Origin: Oikopleura dioica
Taxonomy: Eukaryota > Chordata > Appendicularia > Copelata > Oikopleuridae
Reading direction: 5' to 3'
DNA: 64,000 nt
NCBI GenBank assembly: GCA_907165135.1
Contig: OU015569.1
Span: forward strand, 4,278,001 to 4,342,000
The notes under the pieces are model-generated. The model was not told the origin of the DNA and ran no database searches. It saw only the letters and a list, made by a program, of their open reading frames with translations. The position numbers and the translations under genes are program-made. Below, in pieces: positions 24,679-36,901 of this stretch. Each line of letters starts with the position of its first letter. Within the stretch, counting starts at the first letter, position 1.

Positions 24679-26765
24679 ATGGCATCGGACACGCTGTTCG
24701 TGTCTGAGAAGCTTGGCAGCGACGAGAACAATGGAACGGAGCAATCCCCATTGAAAACCGTCTTGGCGGGCTTTATCGCCTCTCAAGGAAAGGTAACTTT
24801 TCGCATTCAAAGCAATCTTTACCGAATATGAAAGGCGAAAATTATGGTCCAAAATGCCGACAAGAAAGCTGAAGCCGCGTGGGTTGAGCTTTCACAGGCA
24901 CAAAGGAAGAAAATGACGAAATTGTACCAACAACACGTTCGAAAAACTGAGAAGGGCGCTGAGAACGAAGCTAAGAAGGCTGCACAGGCTGCGGCGGAGG
25001 CGGAAGCTCGCGAACGAAACTTGGCTGCAGCTAAGAAGATTAGCCTTACTCTTTATGAGTCCCTTCCTGCTGCCACCACTGTCAAAATTATCAACGCTAA
25101 GCCCCTCCGAGACTCACGCATCACTGTGAACGCATGGGTGCATCGAATTCGTCGCCAAGGAAATAATCTGATGTTCTTGGTCGTTCGAGATGGTACTGGT
25201 TATCTTCAGTTACCGTGTTTTAAATTTGTTTATCATGCGTTGAACTTGAACGGTTGAAGTCGATAATTTAAAACACGCGCCAGTGCGTCCTTACCGACAA
25301 GCTCTGTCATACTTACGACGCCCTCATTCTTCAGCCCGAAGCTACAGTCGAGCTCCACGGTCTGCTGGAAGCCGTTCCCGAAGGTAAAAATGCGGAAGGA
25401 GGTCACGAATTGAAAGTCGACTACTGGAGAATGATCGCAAATGCTCCTCCTGGTGGTGTTGAGAATGTCGTCAACAAAGAGGCTGATCCAGACACTCTTT
25501 TCGACAATCGGCATCTGGTCATTCGTGGTGAAAAGACATCCAAGATTCTGAAAATCCGATCTCACCTTATGCAGGGTAAATTTCTCTTATATCTCCGTTG
25601 CCCAATGAGTCTTCCTTTAAGCATTCCGAGAGCATTATTTCTCTCGCGGTTACCACGAGGTGACCCCTCCTTGTCTTGTTCAAACGATGTGCGAAGGTGG
25701 TTCGACTCTCTTCAAGTTTGATTACTTTGGTGAACAAGCATATTTGACCCAGTCTTCCCAACTCTACCTGGAGACCTGCATGCCTGCTCTTGGTGACGTA
25801 TTCTGTATGGCTGAGTCTTACAGGTACTTGATGACGCTTCTAGATCTATTGTAATCACGCCATTAACTCAACAACATGATTTCGAAACCTCTACGTAACA
25901 TTTTCTATTTAGAGCGGAAAAGAGCCGAACCCGGCGGCACTTGTCCGAGTACACTCACGTCGAAGCTGAATGTCCATTCATTACCTTCGAGCAGCTTTTG
26001 GACCGCATCGAGGACTTGCTTGTGGACGTAATTGACCGTCTGCTAAAGTCACCTGCAGGCCAGTACGTGTACGATCTTCATCCAAACTTCGTTCCCCCTA
26101 AGAAACCGTTTATGCGAATGGATTACAAAGATGCCATCAAGTATTTGAAAGAGCATGACATCAAAAAAGATGATGGCACTTATTACGAATTCGGTAAAAA
26201 TCTAATTGCTTTCAATTTTATTCATTTGAATCTAGGTGACGATATTCCTGAGGCTCCGGAGAGAAAGATGACTGATCAAATCGGAAAAGTGATCATGCTT
26301 CACCGATTCCCTGCTGAGATCAAGTCCTTTTACATGCCAAGATGCAAGGTAAACTATTCCGGCTGGTGAGAGTGACTAATTTTTACTGAGGACGACGAAC
26401 GAGTTACCGAGAGTGTGGATGTGTTGATCCCTAATGTTGGTGAAGTTATTGGCGGCTCTATGAGAATGTGGGACTATGACACATTGATGTCGAAGTATGC
26501 TGAAGAAGGAATCGGTGAGAGGAAAAACTCTCGCAAATATTTTAATGACTGTATTTTAAGACCCCAAAGACTATTACTGGTACACTGACCAGCGAAAGTA
26601 TGGATCATGCCCTCACGGTGGATACGGACTTGGTTTAGAAAGAATGCTCACTTGGTTGTGCGATCAATATCATATTCGTGATGTTTGTCTTTATCCCAGG
26701 TAGTGGAAGAACTTCTGTCCAGTGTAACAAGTTCATTTAGATACACTGGTCGATGCAAGCCTTGA
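24679..26765 (+). CDS. NARS1: Asparaginyl-tRNA synthetase, cytosolic
   Basis: Class IIb aminoacyl-tRNA synthetase. The start [19 protein letters not shown] at 24679 follows TTTCTAG. The order is: animal-specific N-terminal domain with a charged helix ([21 protein letters not shown]), OB-fold anticodon-binding domain ([30 protein letters not shown]), then the catalytic core with [29 protein letters not shown], motif 2 ([20 protein letters not shown]), [25 protein letters not shown] and motif 3 ([10 protein letters not shown]), ending [14 protein letters not shown]. Close to human NARS1 throughout and of similar length. One intron, 25210-25283, is not GT-AG and has inverted repeats. Ran starts about 290 bases downstream. 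Confidence 0.97.
25210..25283 (+). repeat. 74-nt non-canonical NARS1 intron with 13-bp inverted repeats
   Basis: [15 protein letters not shown] (human [15 protein letters not shown]) is restored only by removing 74 bases between CTTCAG and TGCGTC. CAG occurs at both junctions, so the boundaries could be TT-AG, GT-CA, AG-CC or CA-GC. CGTGTTTTAAATT at 25214-25226 is the exact inverse of 25265-25277. Each repeat lies within 6 bases of an end. Confidence 0.88.
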
Positions 26766-27054
26766 GATTGAGAATAGGGAGAATTATTTAAAACTTAGGT
26801 GTACGCAAATGTGCGTGTGTGCGTTCTATACTGTTTTGATACTGACCTGCAAGCTAGCAATAATTTAAACTGTCCGGACCTGAAAAAAGTAAAAATAAAA
26901 GGGGTTAGGGCCATATGCTCTTGATTTGAACACCATAATCGGGTTTCTATGAAATGAGTGTGGCCCCTTCTACCGCTACTAAAGCACATATAGAGAATAC
27001 CGACGAACGAAGACCAATTCAGCATATGGTTTTTTATAGATTGATTAGAGAAAG

Positions 27055-27832
<778 letters not shown>

Positions 27833-28231
27833 GAAGATCGTCAAAACACTAGTTCAGTTTCTATATGTTTCCTGTCTTGATCACAGCTATGATTTTCTTT
27901 AAATTTCAAAGGGTTGATTTCACGGGAGAAATATTAGTTAGAATAAGTTCCATACATGTATGATGACTCAAAATTAAACGTCCGCTTTTCCTGTATGTTC
28001 ACACTGCCAACCCTTTGATTCTTAATATATTAAATCAAACTGTCATAGCGAAACGTATGGTTTCTTTGCTGATCTTACTGTTTGTGCGCTATTTTTCGCT
28101 GAATCGCTGGGGGCCGTCGATTTGATCGCTAACCGAAACCGCGGAGAATATGGTTCGATCGGCGCCCCCTCTTGGAGTTAACCGAACTCCTCATTCGAGC
28201 AGCACATTGTGAGAATTTGCGTTTTTCAGAA
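27833..28231. other. Intergenic region, RAN to VRK
   Basis: About 400 bases, AT-rich at first (RAN 3' UTR). It ends in GTTTTTCAG directly before the VRK start, an acceptor-like sequence. No other feature is seen. Confidence 0.4.
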
Positions 28232-31200
28232 ATGCCGCCCAAAAAAGGCAAGAAAGTTGTTGGCTATCAGAAAGCAGAACCTATCGCGCCTGGGTTTGTC
28301 GTCACAGATGCGAGAAAAGTTTCTTATGTCACTGGCGAAGCTGTTGGTGAAGGTGGATTCGGGTTGATTTATCTTGCGGACGTTCAAGTACGTATACAGT
28401 TATAAAAACAAATCATTAATTAACCATTTTTCGAAGGGTCGTCAAGTTGATATCGACAATGCTCGATACGTGATGAAAATAGAGCCGAAAGCGAACGGTC
28501 CTCTCTTTCAAGAGATCAACTTTTACAATCGGCACTGCAAAGAGAGTGACATCGTCAAATTCGCAAAAGAAAAAAAGATAGGCGTTCTTGGAATTCCTAA
28601 ATTCATGTCTTCCGGAGTCATCGCGTACAACGGGAACGATCTGCGATATCTGGTCATGCAGCGCTTTGGCCGAGATTTGCAGAAAGTTTTTGATGAGAAC
28701 GGCACTTTCAGTCGACAGCTGAATGCGCAAATTGCGACCAAAAGTACGATTCTGTGGCAGACAACGGATTGAGTTGGCCCACTCCGCACGTGAGGCCAAG
28801 GCACGGAAGGTGTCAAGCCGAGAGTCAATAGATGCAAGGGACCACACCGCCGGTGCGAACCCCTGCAGAGTCCGGTTGGAGCCAAAACGATCGTGAAGGA
28901 GTACCAGAGATCTGGAAGTTTGAACGTCGTTTCCCTCAAATTCGAATAGAGCACCTGAATTTTCACCGTTGTTCTCAAAAAATTGGGTGCAGAATTTGCC
29001 TTCCCAGAGATCCATGAGCATGAGCTCGCGTGAGCACGACTTTGCTCTGTAATCGGTGAGCATGAGCACGCGTGAGCACGAGGGGCCCAGAATTCTGTGA
29101 GCATGAGCACGCGTGAGCATGCTCATCGAGCTCACTCACGTGCTCACGTGCTCGTGAGCTCGTCAGATTTCAAACCCTGGTCTCGGTGTGAGACCTTGAG
29201 TGAACAGAATCAGAGGTCATATTTAGCCCGAGATTAGGATCAAGCTCATTCCCAGATCAGCCCTAAAAGTGAAGATATAGACTACCAAAAAAATAAGAAT
29301 TTGGTGAAACTCGCCAAAATCGGGTAATTAAGGGCGAACAATCCGAATCTTTGGTCGAAATAGACTTTCAATTTCAAATCAGCCAAGAGCAGTAATTTTG
29401 ACAACAACTACTACCCTTCAGGGGTTGTTTCAGAAAAAAGTGTCTACAATTGACCTTTAATTGGTCAACTTTGAGCTTTGAGCTCACCTTTATATTTATG
29501 ACCGAAAATATGGGTTTGTGTAATGACAAAATCGTACATTTTCTGATCGCCTTTGTTACATTATCATATTTTGGAAATTGAGAAGACTGAGATTTTCTTC
29601 AATAGATGTGCTTAAAATCTTTCAGGTGATTTGGGGTGAAGTCCCATTCCAGTGACTAAATTGGTTGGAATTTTCAAGATTACTGCCCTTGGCTTATTTG
29701 ACATTAAAAGTTTATTTCGACCAAAGATTCGAATTCTACGCCCTTTATTACCCTACTGAGCGTATTTTCCCCAAATTCTATTTTTTCTTCGTCTTCATTT
29801 TCACTTTTAGGGCTTATACGGGGATGAGCTTGATCCTGATCTCGAGTTTAATGTGACCTTTGATTTCGAGGTCTCACACCGAGACTTCCTCCAAACTTGG
29901 CCCAGAACCGGACTCGGCAGGAGTTTGCACCGGCGGCGTGGTCCCTTGCATCCATTGACTCTCGGCTTGACACCGCCTGTGCCTTGGCCCCACGTGCGGA
30001 GTGGGCCAACTCAATCCGTGTTCCCCCGATTCTGTTAAGAAGTAGCTTTATAATTATTCTTTAGTGCTGTACTCGCTGGAGTACATGCATAGGAAAAGAT
30101 ATGCGCACGCAGACATCAAAGGCGCGAATATATTGCTCGGTAACGAAGTAAATGCTGACAAAGAGGAGCTCTATTTGATTGATTTCGGTCTTGCATACCT
30201 TCTGCCGGCGAATCCTATTGAGAGACCCGATCCAAAGGCTCGACATGACGGAACTGTAAGATGAGATTTTGTTTTTATGGAAACTCGAACTATTTTAAGA
30301 TCGAATACTGCTCAACTGATGCTCATTCGGGTTGCAAACCTTCATTTCGAGGCGATTTAGAAATCCTCCTGTGGAATCTTGCACACTGGGCATCTGGAGA
30401 TCTCCCTTGGTTGACATTGATCAAAGAAGGCATGCCTGATAGTCAGAAGGAAAAGGTTGCATCGCTCAAGAGAGAAATGCTCGCGAACTCAGATCAATTT
30501 ATGTCGGATCTGGGTATAGGTAAGATTAAGATAGTATACATATGTCCCTTTTAATAAATTATTCAGAAGATCACAAAGAGATAAAACAGCTGATGAAGTA
30601 TATCGGTGCGATGAAGTACTCTGATGAGGTAGACTTCAAAAAAGTACGCGCTTTCTTCGAGCCACAGCTTCCTTCTGGAAACAAGCTTGCCTTCAAGCAG
30701 ATCAAGTCACGAAAGAGTTTCGTTCCTGGAAAAAAGTTGCCAAAAGTTCAGCGAACTATCACCCCTGCACCTCGGAAGGCCCCTTCGAGAGTGACACCAG
30801 CTAAACCTAAAGCGAGTTCGAGAAAAACAACTATCGCGAACAAATCAACAGCAGAGAAGGTGAAAATAGCTGGCCGACAAGGACGTGCGACGACATCTGT
30901 AATTGATGAGTCCAGCGACGAGGAAATAAGCTTCTCTCGATCTCGTTCTCGAAACGAGAAAACTCGAAAGAAGTCAAACGAGGAAGAAGACGATGATTAT
31001 GACCCATCATCATCGAAAAAGAAAGCGGCAACCAGATCGCGACAGACCAAGCGAGCAATGAAAACCTCTACCGAGGAAGACTCCACCGAAATGACTGTCC
31101 CTGTTAAGCAACGGGCAAAGAAGCAAGCATTGAGGTACTTTTAATACGATTTTATTACAGCTCCTGATTATTATTTTAGCACTGGTAGTCCAGCTGTTCG

Positions 31201-31724
31201 AGGATCATCGACTCGTTCGAGGCGCAATCTGAGCGAACAAAAGTAAGTTTCGAAAAGTCGCATGTTTTCATTTGGCCATAGGAAACACACAGAAACGATT
31301 GCGGAGACGTCTGAAGATGATATCCCGAAGGAGACCCCAAAGAGGTCTACAAGGAAGAAAGCGAGCACCGTCGAAAAAGTGCAGGAAGTCAAAACGAGGA
31401 AAGTCACAGACAAACTAGCAAAAATGAGAGAACTGAGAGACGCTCAACTTCAGAAGGCGAAAGAAGAAAAGAAAAAAGAAAGGTAGATCTTAGAATTCAT
31501 CCGTTTCTTTAGCTCCATCATTGAACTTTTCCATTATTTTGATTCATATTTGTGATTTCACGAAATAATCGGTAACCGTCATGGCTTAAATTTATTCTGA
31601 TAGTGATGAAGGATACAGTAGTATGACAGTTGTGATGTTGCGACAAGAGCTGACCCGTCGTGGTCATACAAATCATCGCAACCTTCGAAAGGCGGCTCTG
31701 ATTAAACTGCTGCAAGAATCTTAG
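28232..31724 (+). CDS. VRK1: Vaccinia-related kinase (VRK) family kinase with C-terminal SAP motif
   Basis: Animal VRK kinases phosphorylate BAF and histone H3 at chromatin. Start MPPKKGKKVVGYQKAEPIAP at 28232 after TTTTTCAG. Kinase motifs: GEGGFGLIY (glycine loop), YVMKIEP (lysine), LVMQRFGRDLQKVF, YAHADIKGANILL (catalytic loop), LIDFGLAYLL, EYCSTDAHSGCKPSFRGDLE and LLWNLAHWASGDLPW. A long basic, serine-rich tail follows, and the last exon (31603-31724) encodes a SAP-like DNA-binding motif, MTVVMLRQELTRRG followed by RKAALIKLLQES. Vertebrate VRK1 has no SAP domain. The intron after NAQIATK contains a 1.27-kb transposable element. The next ORF begins 15 bases after the stop. Confidence 0.9.
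28756..30026. mobile_element. Non-autonomous fold-back DNA transposon, 9-bp TSD (Mutator-like?)
   Basis: The direct repeat CGATTCTGT at 28747-28755 and 30027-30035 flanks a 1271-bp segment. Its ends are inverted: GGATTGAGTTGGCCCACTCC near 28777 recurs reversed near 30015, and similarity continues for over 100 bp at roughly 88 percent by eye, then further inward (29188-29270 against 29820-29880). Deleting the element and one repeat restores a 41-nt GT-AG intron, GTACGATTCTGT joined to TAAGAAG...TTTAG. No transposase ORF is present. A 9-bp duplication fits Mutator-like elements, but the family is inference. Confidence 0.88.
29014..29165. repeat. GAGCATGAGC/GTGAGCACG short repeats inside the transposon
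   Basis: Several degenerate copies of GTGAGCATGAGCACGCGTGAGCACG, some inverted (CACGTGCTCACGTGCTC), lie in the left half of the element and have no counterpart in the right half. They form local hairpins. Confidence 0.6.
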
Positions 31725-31739
31725 AACAATACTCAATCT

Positions 31740-33246
31740 ATGTCTCTACTTTTCATTTACCAACTGCCAGTTTTACACTCAATATACTCACAATCACGGA
31801 TCAAGCTTTTTCATTTTTGCACTGCAGTTTTCAACTATAGTTTCAGTTCATTCTCTTCATTCGAAGAAGATCAGGAAAATATTCCACCGATTGTCGAGGA
31901 AATTTTGGACGAGAGCGCAGATATTCAGGCCAAAAAGGGGGTCAACCTAAACTTCTCTTTGGATGCAGAAACAACAATGGAGGATATTGCTTCTTCCGAA
32001 GAGGACGAAGACCCACCGTTGCCAAAAGTTCCGAAAAGAGGGAATAGAAGTTTGGCGGAATCCTCTTCTGATGTCAGGTACAGTCGCAAGAAAAAGGGAA
32101 GAGCCCCTGAAAAGAAGCTCAAGAATGCAGAGAGACCTCTACCGACTCTCCAGGGGCCGTTTCCCCCCGAGGAACGGACGATTAAAACTCCGGTTACCTC
32201 TTCTGCTGCACCAGCTACTCCCCCTTCGGCCTCTCCAATAACCTCACCAGCAGGACCACAGAGCACTCCTCCTGTGCATGAGGATGCAGTCAAGCTCAGT
32301 ACTCGGAGTAATAACTTGGTCCCCGGGTTTTCTGGTTATGTGCTCCCCAAGACATGGGCGAACCTTAATCCAACCGGTCAGACATACGAGGGGCATGATA
32401 CTTATTCGGTGCAGTGTGAACATAATAGCCAACTCTCGGATCTGCACTGCATCCAACTTACAGGCGCAGCGAAGGATAAGATAATCGAGGAATCAGTACG
32501 AGCTGCAGAACAGTAAGGATGGTTTTTCTGTGCATTTCTCTTACGGTTTTCTTTCTAGGCTCGAAATTAATAAAGAGCGCCAGAGCTTGATCGATGCAAC
32601 GAACGAGTTTCTGAATTTGCCGGGGATTTTGACACATTGTCGTTGTGGTATTTATATCCACTACGAAAATTTATCTTTGCATGTACTTCCTTTCACTTAT
32701 GCAGTAATGGCTTTATCATGCCATTAAATATCGTTGAACTCGGGAGACCAGTAAGATTCATGTTTTTCTAAAGCGCAATTTGTCTATTCAGATTGAGTTT
32801 TTACGGTCTTTCCCGGGCTCCGACACGAGAAAATCGTGTTTTAGTAAACTTATCGTATTTTCAGGGATCTGGACAATCCGAATGTCAAAATTACTTTTGA
32901 CGAGAAGATTGGCCCGATAAGTGCGGAGTTCGTAGGTGAAAGAAGCTCCAGTGACAAGAGTCCGCCATTACCACCACCGGGCAAGAACTACATCGGAGAG
33001 ATTGAAGATGATGTTTTCCAGCGACTCGAAAATGAAACAAGGAGAGCCGAACTTATGGCCAAAAGGCCTACCCGTGCGACGGAACGAAAGAAGAGAATGT
33101 TTCAGCCTGGAAAGAACAAGTGTCCTCGGAACGCTTCAATGCAGACTGTAAAATCGTGGCTCATGGACAAGCCACATAAACTCACAGAGCTTCGCCACAA
33201 CCTTTCTAAAAACCCACTTTTCACAGTGATAAAACAGAACAAGTGA
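31740..33246 (+). CDS. Unrecognised protein, second cistron after VRK
   Basis: First ATG lies 15 bases after the VRK stop. The frame runs open to 32515 and continues over short introns to a stop at 33246. The N-terminal 40 residues are hydrophobic and may be a mis-assigned UTR/intron, since a TTTCAG acceptor at about 31846 precedes an acidic stretch (EEDQENIPPIVEEILDESAD). Later parts are proline/serine-rich (PATPPSASPITSPAGP), then VLPKTWANLNPTGQTYEGHD, a coiled-coil segment, PNVKITFDEKIGPISAEFVG and a basic end (MFQPGKNKCPRNAS, SWLMDKPHKLTELRHNL). I do not recognise it. The composition suggests a nuclear protein. Exon boundaries between 32515 and 32900 are uncertain. Confidence 0.55.
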
Positions 33247-34417
33247 TCACTCTCAAGCTCACTATAATTTCTTCATTTACATTCTTCTACTTTTACATTC
33301 CCCTTTCGACAAATAAAGGGCCATTTAACTGCCAAAAAATCATACACACTCTGATAAATAATATTCTGAAGTCGATCTTCTGAAATATTATTAGTTTTTT
33401 TTTTGTTTATAAATTCTAAGCATGCATATGTTCAATTTCACGGCGAGTCTACATTCTCATTGATCAATAAATGTCTTGAAAGGTAGCATTCTCAATCGTG
33501 ATTTAATAGCTCTTTGTCACTGACGTATTTTCAAGGGTCTATTCTTGTCACAAAGCTCCAAAGCGAGCAGTGCTTCTCAAGTCGTAGGATTTCCCAACGC
33601 TCGCTTTTCGATCCTTAATTTAGACCGCCTTTATGTAGGAAGAAGTTAAACAGAAAAAGTTTGCAGTGACCAAATTTTTAATTGAAATGTAATCAAAAGT
33701 TCAGCGTTCGGGTTTGCCAGGGTTTTACTTTTTAATCTACGTTCTCTTTCACACTAGGTGAAGTCGTGTATTTTTATGCGCTTAAAATTTACAAAAATAA
33801 TTTCACGCCCGATGTGCATCGCAAATCAAGCCTTACTGCATTATTAATGAGCTCGAGTGCGCCCAACTCCGTGGCGTGCGTGCCTTAACCCCCTTGGGCC
33901 TTGGGATATCCACGCCTGTTGTGAAATCGGAGTAGAATTCAGAGAGATCAAAAATCAAATTCGGGAATACGAGAAGCCTCCCTTGCCGGTAATTTTCACT
34001 TTTAATTTAAAATTTATGAGCATATTTGACTTTCATTCTCAAGTGCTGAAATTAATTAACCTTTGTTCAGCAATTAAATTTTTAATAAGTTATTTTGAAT
34101 CAATTATATCCCCTGTCCGCGCAGCGTTTCATGCGTTAAGATATCTCTAGGTGAGAAATATAGCAGACGGCAAGTAGGGAGAACTGCCCGCGGCGCGTGA
34201 ATGGCCACGATTTCGAACGGGTTCAGAATGAATTGAAAAAGAAAGTGAAGCGGCGCGCGCAGCTACGATTAAAAAAAGTGTTTTACCTCCGCGGTTTACC
34301 CGCCAATTTCAACAATAGTTCGATAATTGCCTGATTTTCTACGAAACAAAAAAATCCAAAGAGAAACCAGCGCGATCGTTAAAAATATCGACAGCAAGGA
34401 AAGAAATCTTGTTCAGT
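33247..34417. other. Intergenic region upstream of CaMKK
   Basis: About 1.17 kb, AT-rich. The distal half contains GC-rich islands (GCGCGCGCAG near 34253) just upstream of the CaMKK start, probably its promoter. A short ORF at 33857-34150 has no coding character. Ends in GTTCAG one base before the start codon. Confidence 0.4.
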
Positions 34418-36901
34418 ATGCTTAGCACGGAGCCAGACGATGTAAGAGTCATCAAAAAGAAATATATAGACATTCGTGTTCAGGCGAAAGCAGACTACGT
34501 CCGACTGGCACAGTATGAGCTCCGGGATGAGCTTGGTAGTGGACAATATGGTGTAGTACGCGCCGTGCGTTGCTCCGAAACAAACAAAGACTACGCCATG
34601 AAAATCATCAGGTAATTTTAGCAGTAATATTTACTGTCAAAGTCGCGCGCAGCTTCTCGGGAGCAAACAACGACATCTTAAATTTAGTAAACGCCGTCTG
34701 ATGAAAAGGTCAGGCTTTTTGCGTATTCCGCCGAAGCGCGCCGGGAAGTCAAGCTCTGGACCGAGCGCGTACTCGCCACTGGAAAAAGTGTACCGCGAAA
34801 TCGCGCTTCTGAGACTGGATCAACATCGCATAAATTTTCAGGAAGATTTATATTAACTTCTCATTACACGGGCGCGCGACTAAGCGCTCAAAACACGGGG
34901 TCGGGAAAACCGACCACCAAGCATTATTCAGCCCCGCGCGGGGCGCCGAATCCGGAGTGTGAAAAACCGCGCCGACTATTTTGACCTCTTATTCATATTT
35001 CCGTTTCGGTATTGAGTTCAAAATTATACTGTTAGAAAGCTTGAACACTGAGCTATTTACTCATCTTATTATCAAGGAAGAAAAACCTTCAGATTTTTCG
35101 ATAATGAGCGCGAGAGAAATCTGGTGCAAAGCGCCATTCCTCTTGAGAAATTTCACGAAACTTCGCAGAGTGGTTCGATTTGTTCATATAAGTGCACATT
35201 GCAAAAATTAGGCCAAACAGATTACCAACTTCGAAGTTATTGAGGGCCAAAGTCGCCGTGGTCGGTTTTACCGACCCCGTGTATTGAGAAGTTAATTTAT
35301 GAAAATCGGGGGGCTACTTGTCACTCAACGATGGATCGATAATGAGCTCGAGTTCTGTAATTGTGTTGATCCCGAAAATAGAGGAAAATAAACCACACCA
35401 ATTTGGTGAAACTGGTTGACGTACTTGACGCACCAGGCGATGGCATGCTGTACATGGTGTTTGAACTCCTCCCAAATGGGTAATTCTTATAGCTGCACAA
35501 TATAAAAGTGCCACTTATAATAACATAAGAGAATAGACAATTGATAATATATCACTCCTGATCGGCTTTTGCCCCTACTCGATGATCTCATTTGATCTAT
35601 TATTCAAGAGTTAAGCCGCGGCTTCGTTTTATACAGTGCAGCGCCTGTGGCCTGTTAAATTAACGTATTTCAGAAAATAACTCAAACCTCATTAATTTCT
35701 CTTCTATGACTTCAGCCTATTGCCGAATTAGAAAGGCCCTTGATTTACCGAATCCTAGCGAAACTCTGAGGATACCAAGCGAAGAGCCTTTATCGGAAGA
35801 AAAGGCGAGGAGTTACTTTCGCGATACACTGCAAGGATTAGACTACTGTAAGTCAGAGTTCGGTTTTCCATGAAATAATGTGTCTCAGTACATTACCAGT
35901 ACATCATTCATCGCGACATTAAACCGGCAAATCTACTTCTTGATGCGAATAATAATGTGAAGATTTCCGATCTAGGAGTGAGCGTTGAAGTGGAGGACTC
36001 CTATCTCATCTCAGGACAAGTTGGAACTCCCGCCTTTATGTCTCCAGAGCTTCTCAATCCAGGAAAGGGCTACCTTTGAAGCTCAGAATTAAATCTTCGA
36101 AAGCGCAGTTTCAAGCCAAACTCAAAGATAGCGGGAAACTGTCAGGAGTTTGCGTCGACTTGTGGGCCTTAGGCGTGACGCTCTTTGCTTTCTTAGCTGG
36201 AACCGTTCCATGGAATGATATTACCTCAATCGGAATACTAAACAAAATAATGACCCAACCGCTTAACTTCTCGAGCATGTACGTTTTTAATGAGATTACC
36301 CAAGTTAGAATAATTTGTTTAGTAATCCTCCAATTTCACGGGACTGCGAGGAGCTCATACAGCAAATGTTATCGATCGATATGGATGAAAGACCGACAAC
36401 TGATTCGCTCTTCAAGAACAACTGGGTCCTGGCAACAGGTAATCAACCCTCTAATCGTCTTCATCCTTTCTTTAGCAGCTTCCATCTTCTCGCTGGAGTT
36501 GACAGTAATCAAGACTCCATTGAAGTCATAATACGATTTCTTTTTGTTGATATAAACATCCTCATCGATGCTAAGTAACTTAACAGTGAATATATTTAGG
36601 AGAACTTGGCGCCCGCTGTCACGAGTATGTCGATGTCACAGATGAAGATGTTAATTCTTCCGTTACCACAGTCCCAAAGGAAAATAGGATCAAAATGTTA
36701 TTTAATTGCTAGTAACACTAACAGCTTTTTGCTCGTTTGAACAAGTCCATTTGAGCTTGATACAATATAGAAAACGTAAGGTTTCGTTATCAAAGTTATT
36801 CAATCCTTTATAAGTTGGAAACACTCATCATGGTGAAGCAAATGCTGAAAAGACATAGTTTCCGGAACCCATTTACTCTCAATCGCCAAACATCACAGTA
36901 A
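34418..36901 (+). CDS. CAMKK: Calcium/calmodulin-dependent protein kinase kinase
   Basis: Upstream kinase for CaMKI/IV and AMPK. Start MLSTEPDDVRVIKKKYIDIR at 34418. Kinase motifs: ELGSGQYGVVRAV, DYAMKIIR, then the Arg/Pro-rich insert unique to CaMKKs (SGFLRIPPKRAGKSSSG), VYREIALLRLDQH, NLVKLVDVLDAPGDG, MLYMVFELLPNG, YIIHRDIKPANLLL, VGTPAFMSPELL, CVDLWALGVTLFAFL, DERPTTDSLFKNNWVL. The tail VTDEDVNSSVTTVPK joins LETLIMVKQMLKRHSFRNPF, matching human CaMKK. The magnesium motif reads DLG instead of DFG. At least three introns are not GT-AG: a GC-AG near 36070-36148, a GA-AG at 36680-36814, and one with inverted repeats at about 34835-35391. Confidence 0.92.
34835..35391 (+). mobile_element. Inverted-repeat element within a non-canonical CaMKK intron
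   Basis: The kinase sequence ends at LLRLDQH near 34834 and resumes at TNLVKLVDVL near 35389. No GT donor exists near the first point. Inside, ACACGGGGTCGG then AAAACCGACCAC at about 34893-34917 is inverted at 35260-35283, and ATTAACTTCTC (34853-34863) is inverted at 35285-35295. The repeat unit itself contains the small palindrome GGTCGG/CCGACC. Part of the terminal repeat is duplicated on the left side. The interior has no ORF of note. Exact intron ends are ambiguous within a few bases. Confidence 0.7.
36680..36814 (+). repeat. GA-AG intron of CaMKK
   Basis: VTTVPK is joined to LETLIMVKQMLKR only if 135 bases beginning GAAAATAGGATC and ending AATCCTTTATAAG are removed. AAG stands at both junctions. 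AGGAT near the start and ATCCT near the end are inverted, as in the PCYT2 GA-AG intron. Without splicing the frame stops at 36712. Confidence 0.82.

Noticed and set aside
28832-29110. ORFs on both strands within the VRK intron element
   Set aside because: They mirror each other with the inverted repeats and show no transposase motifs.
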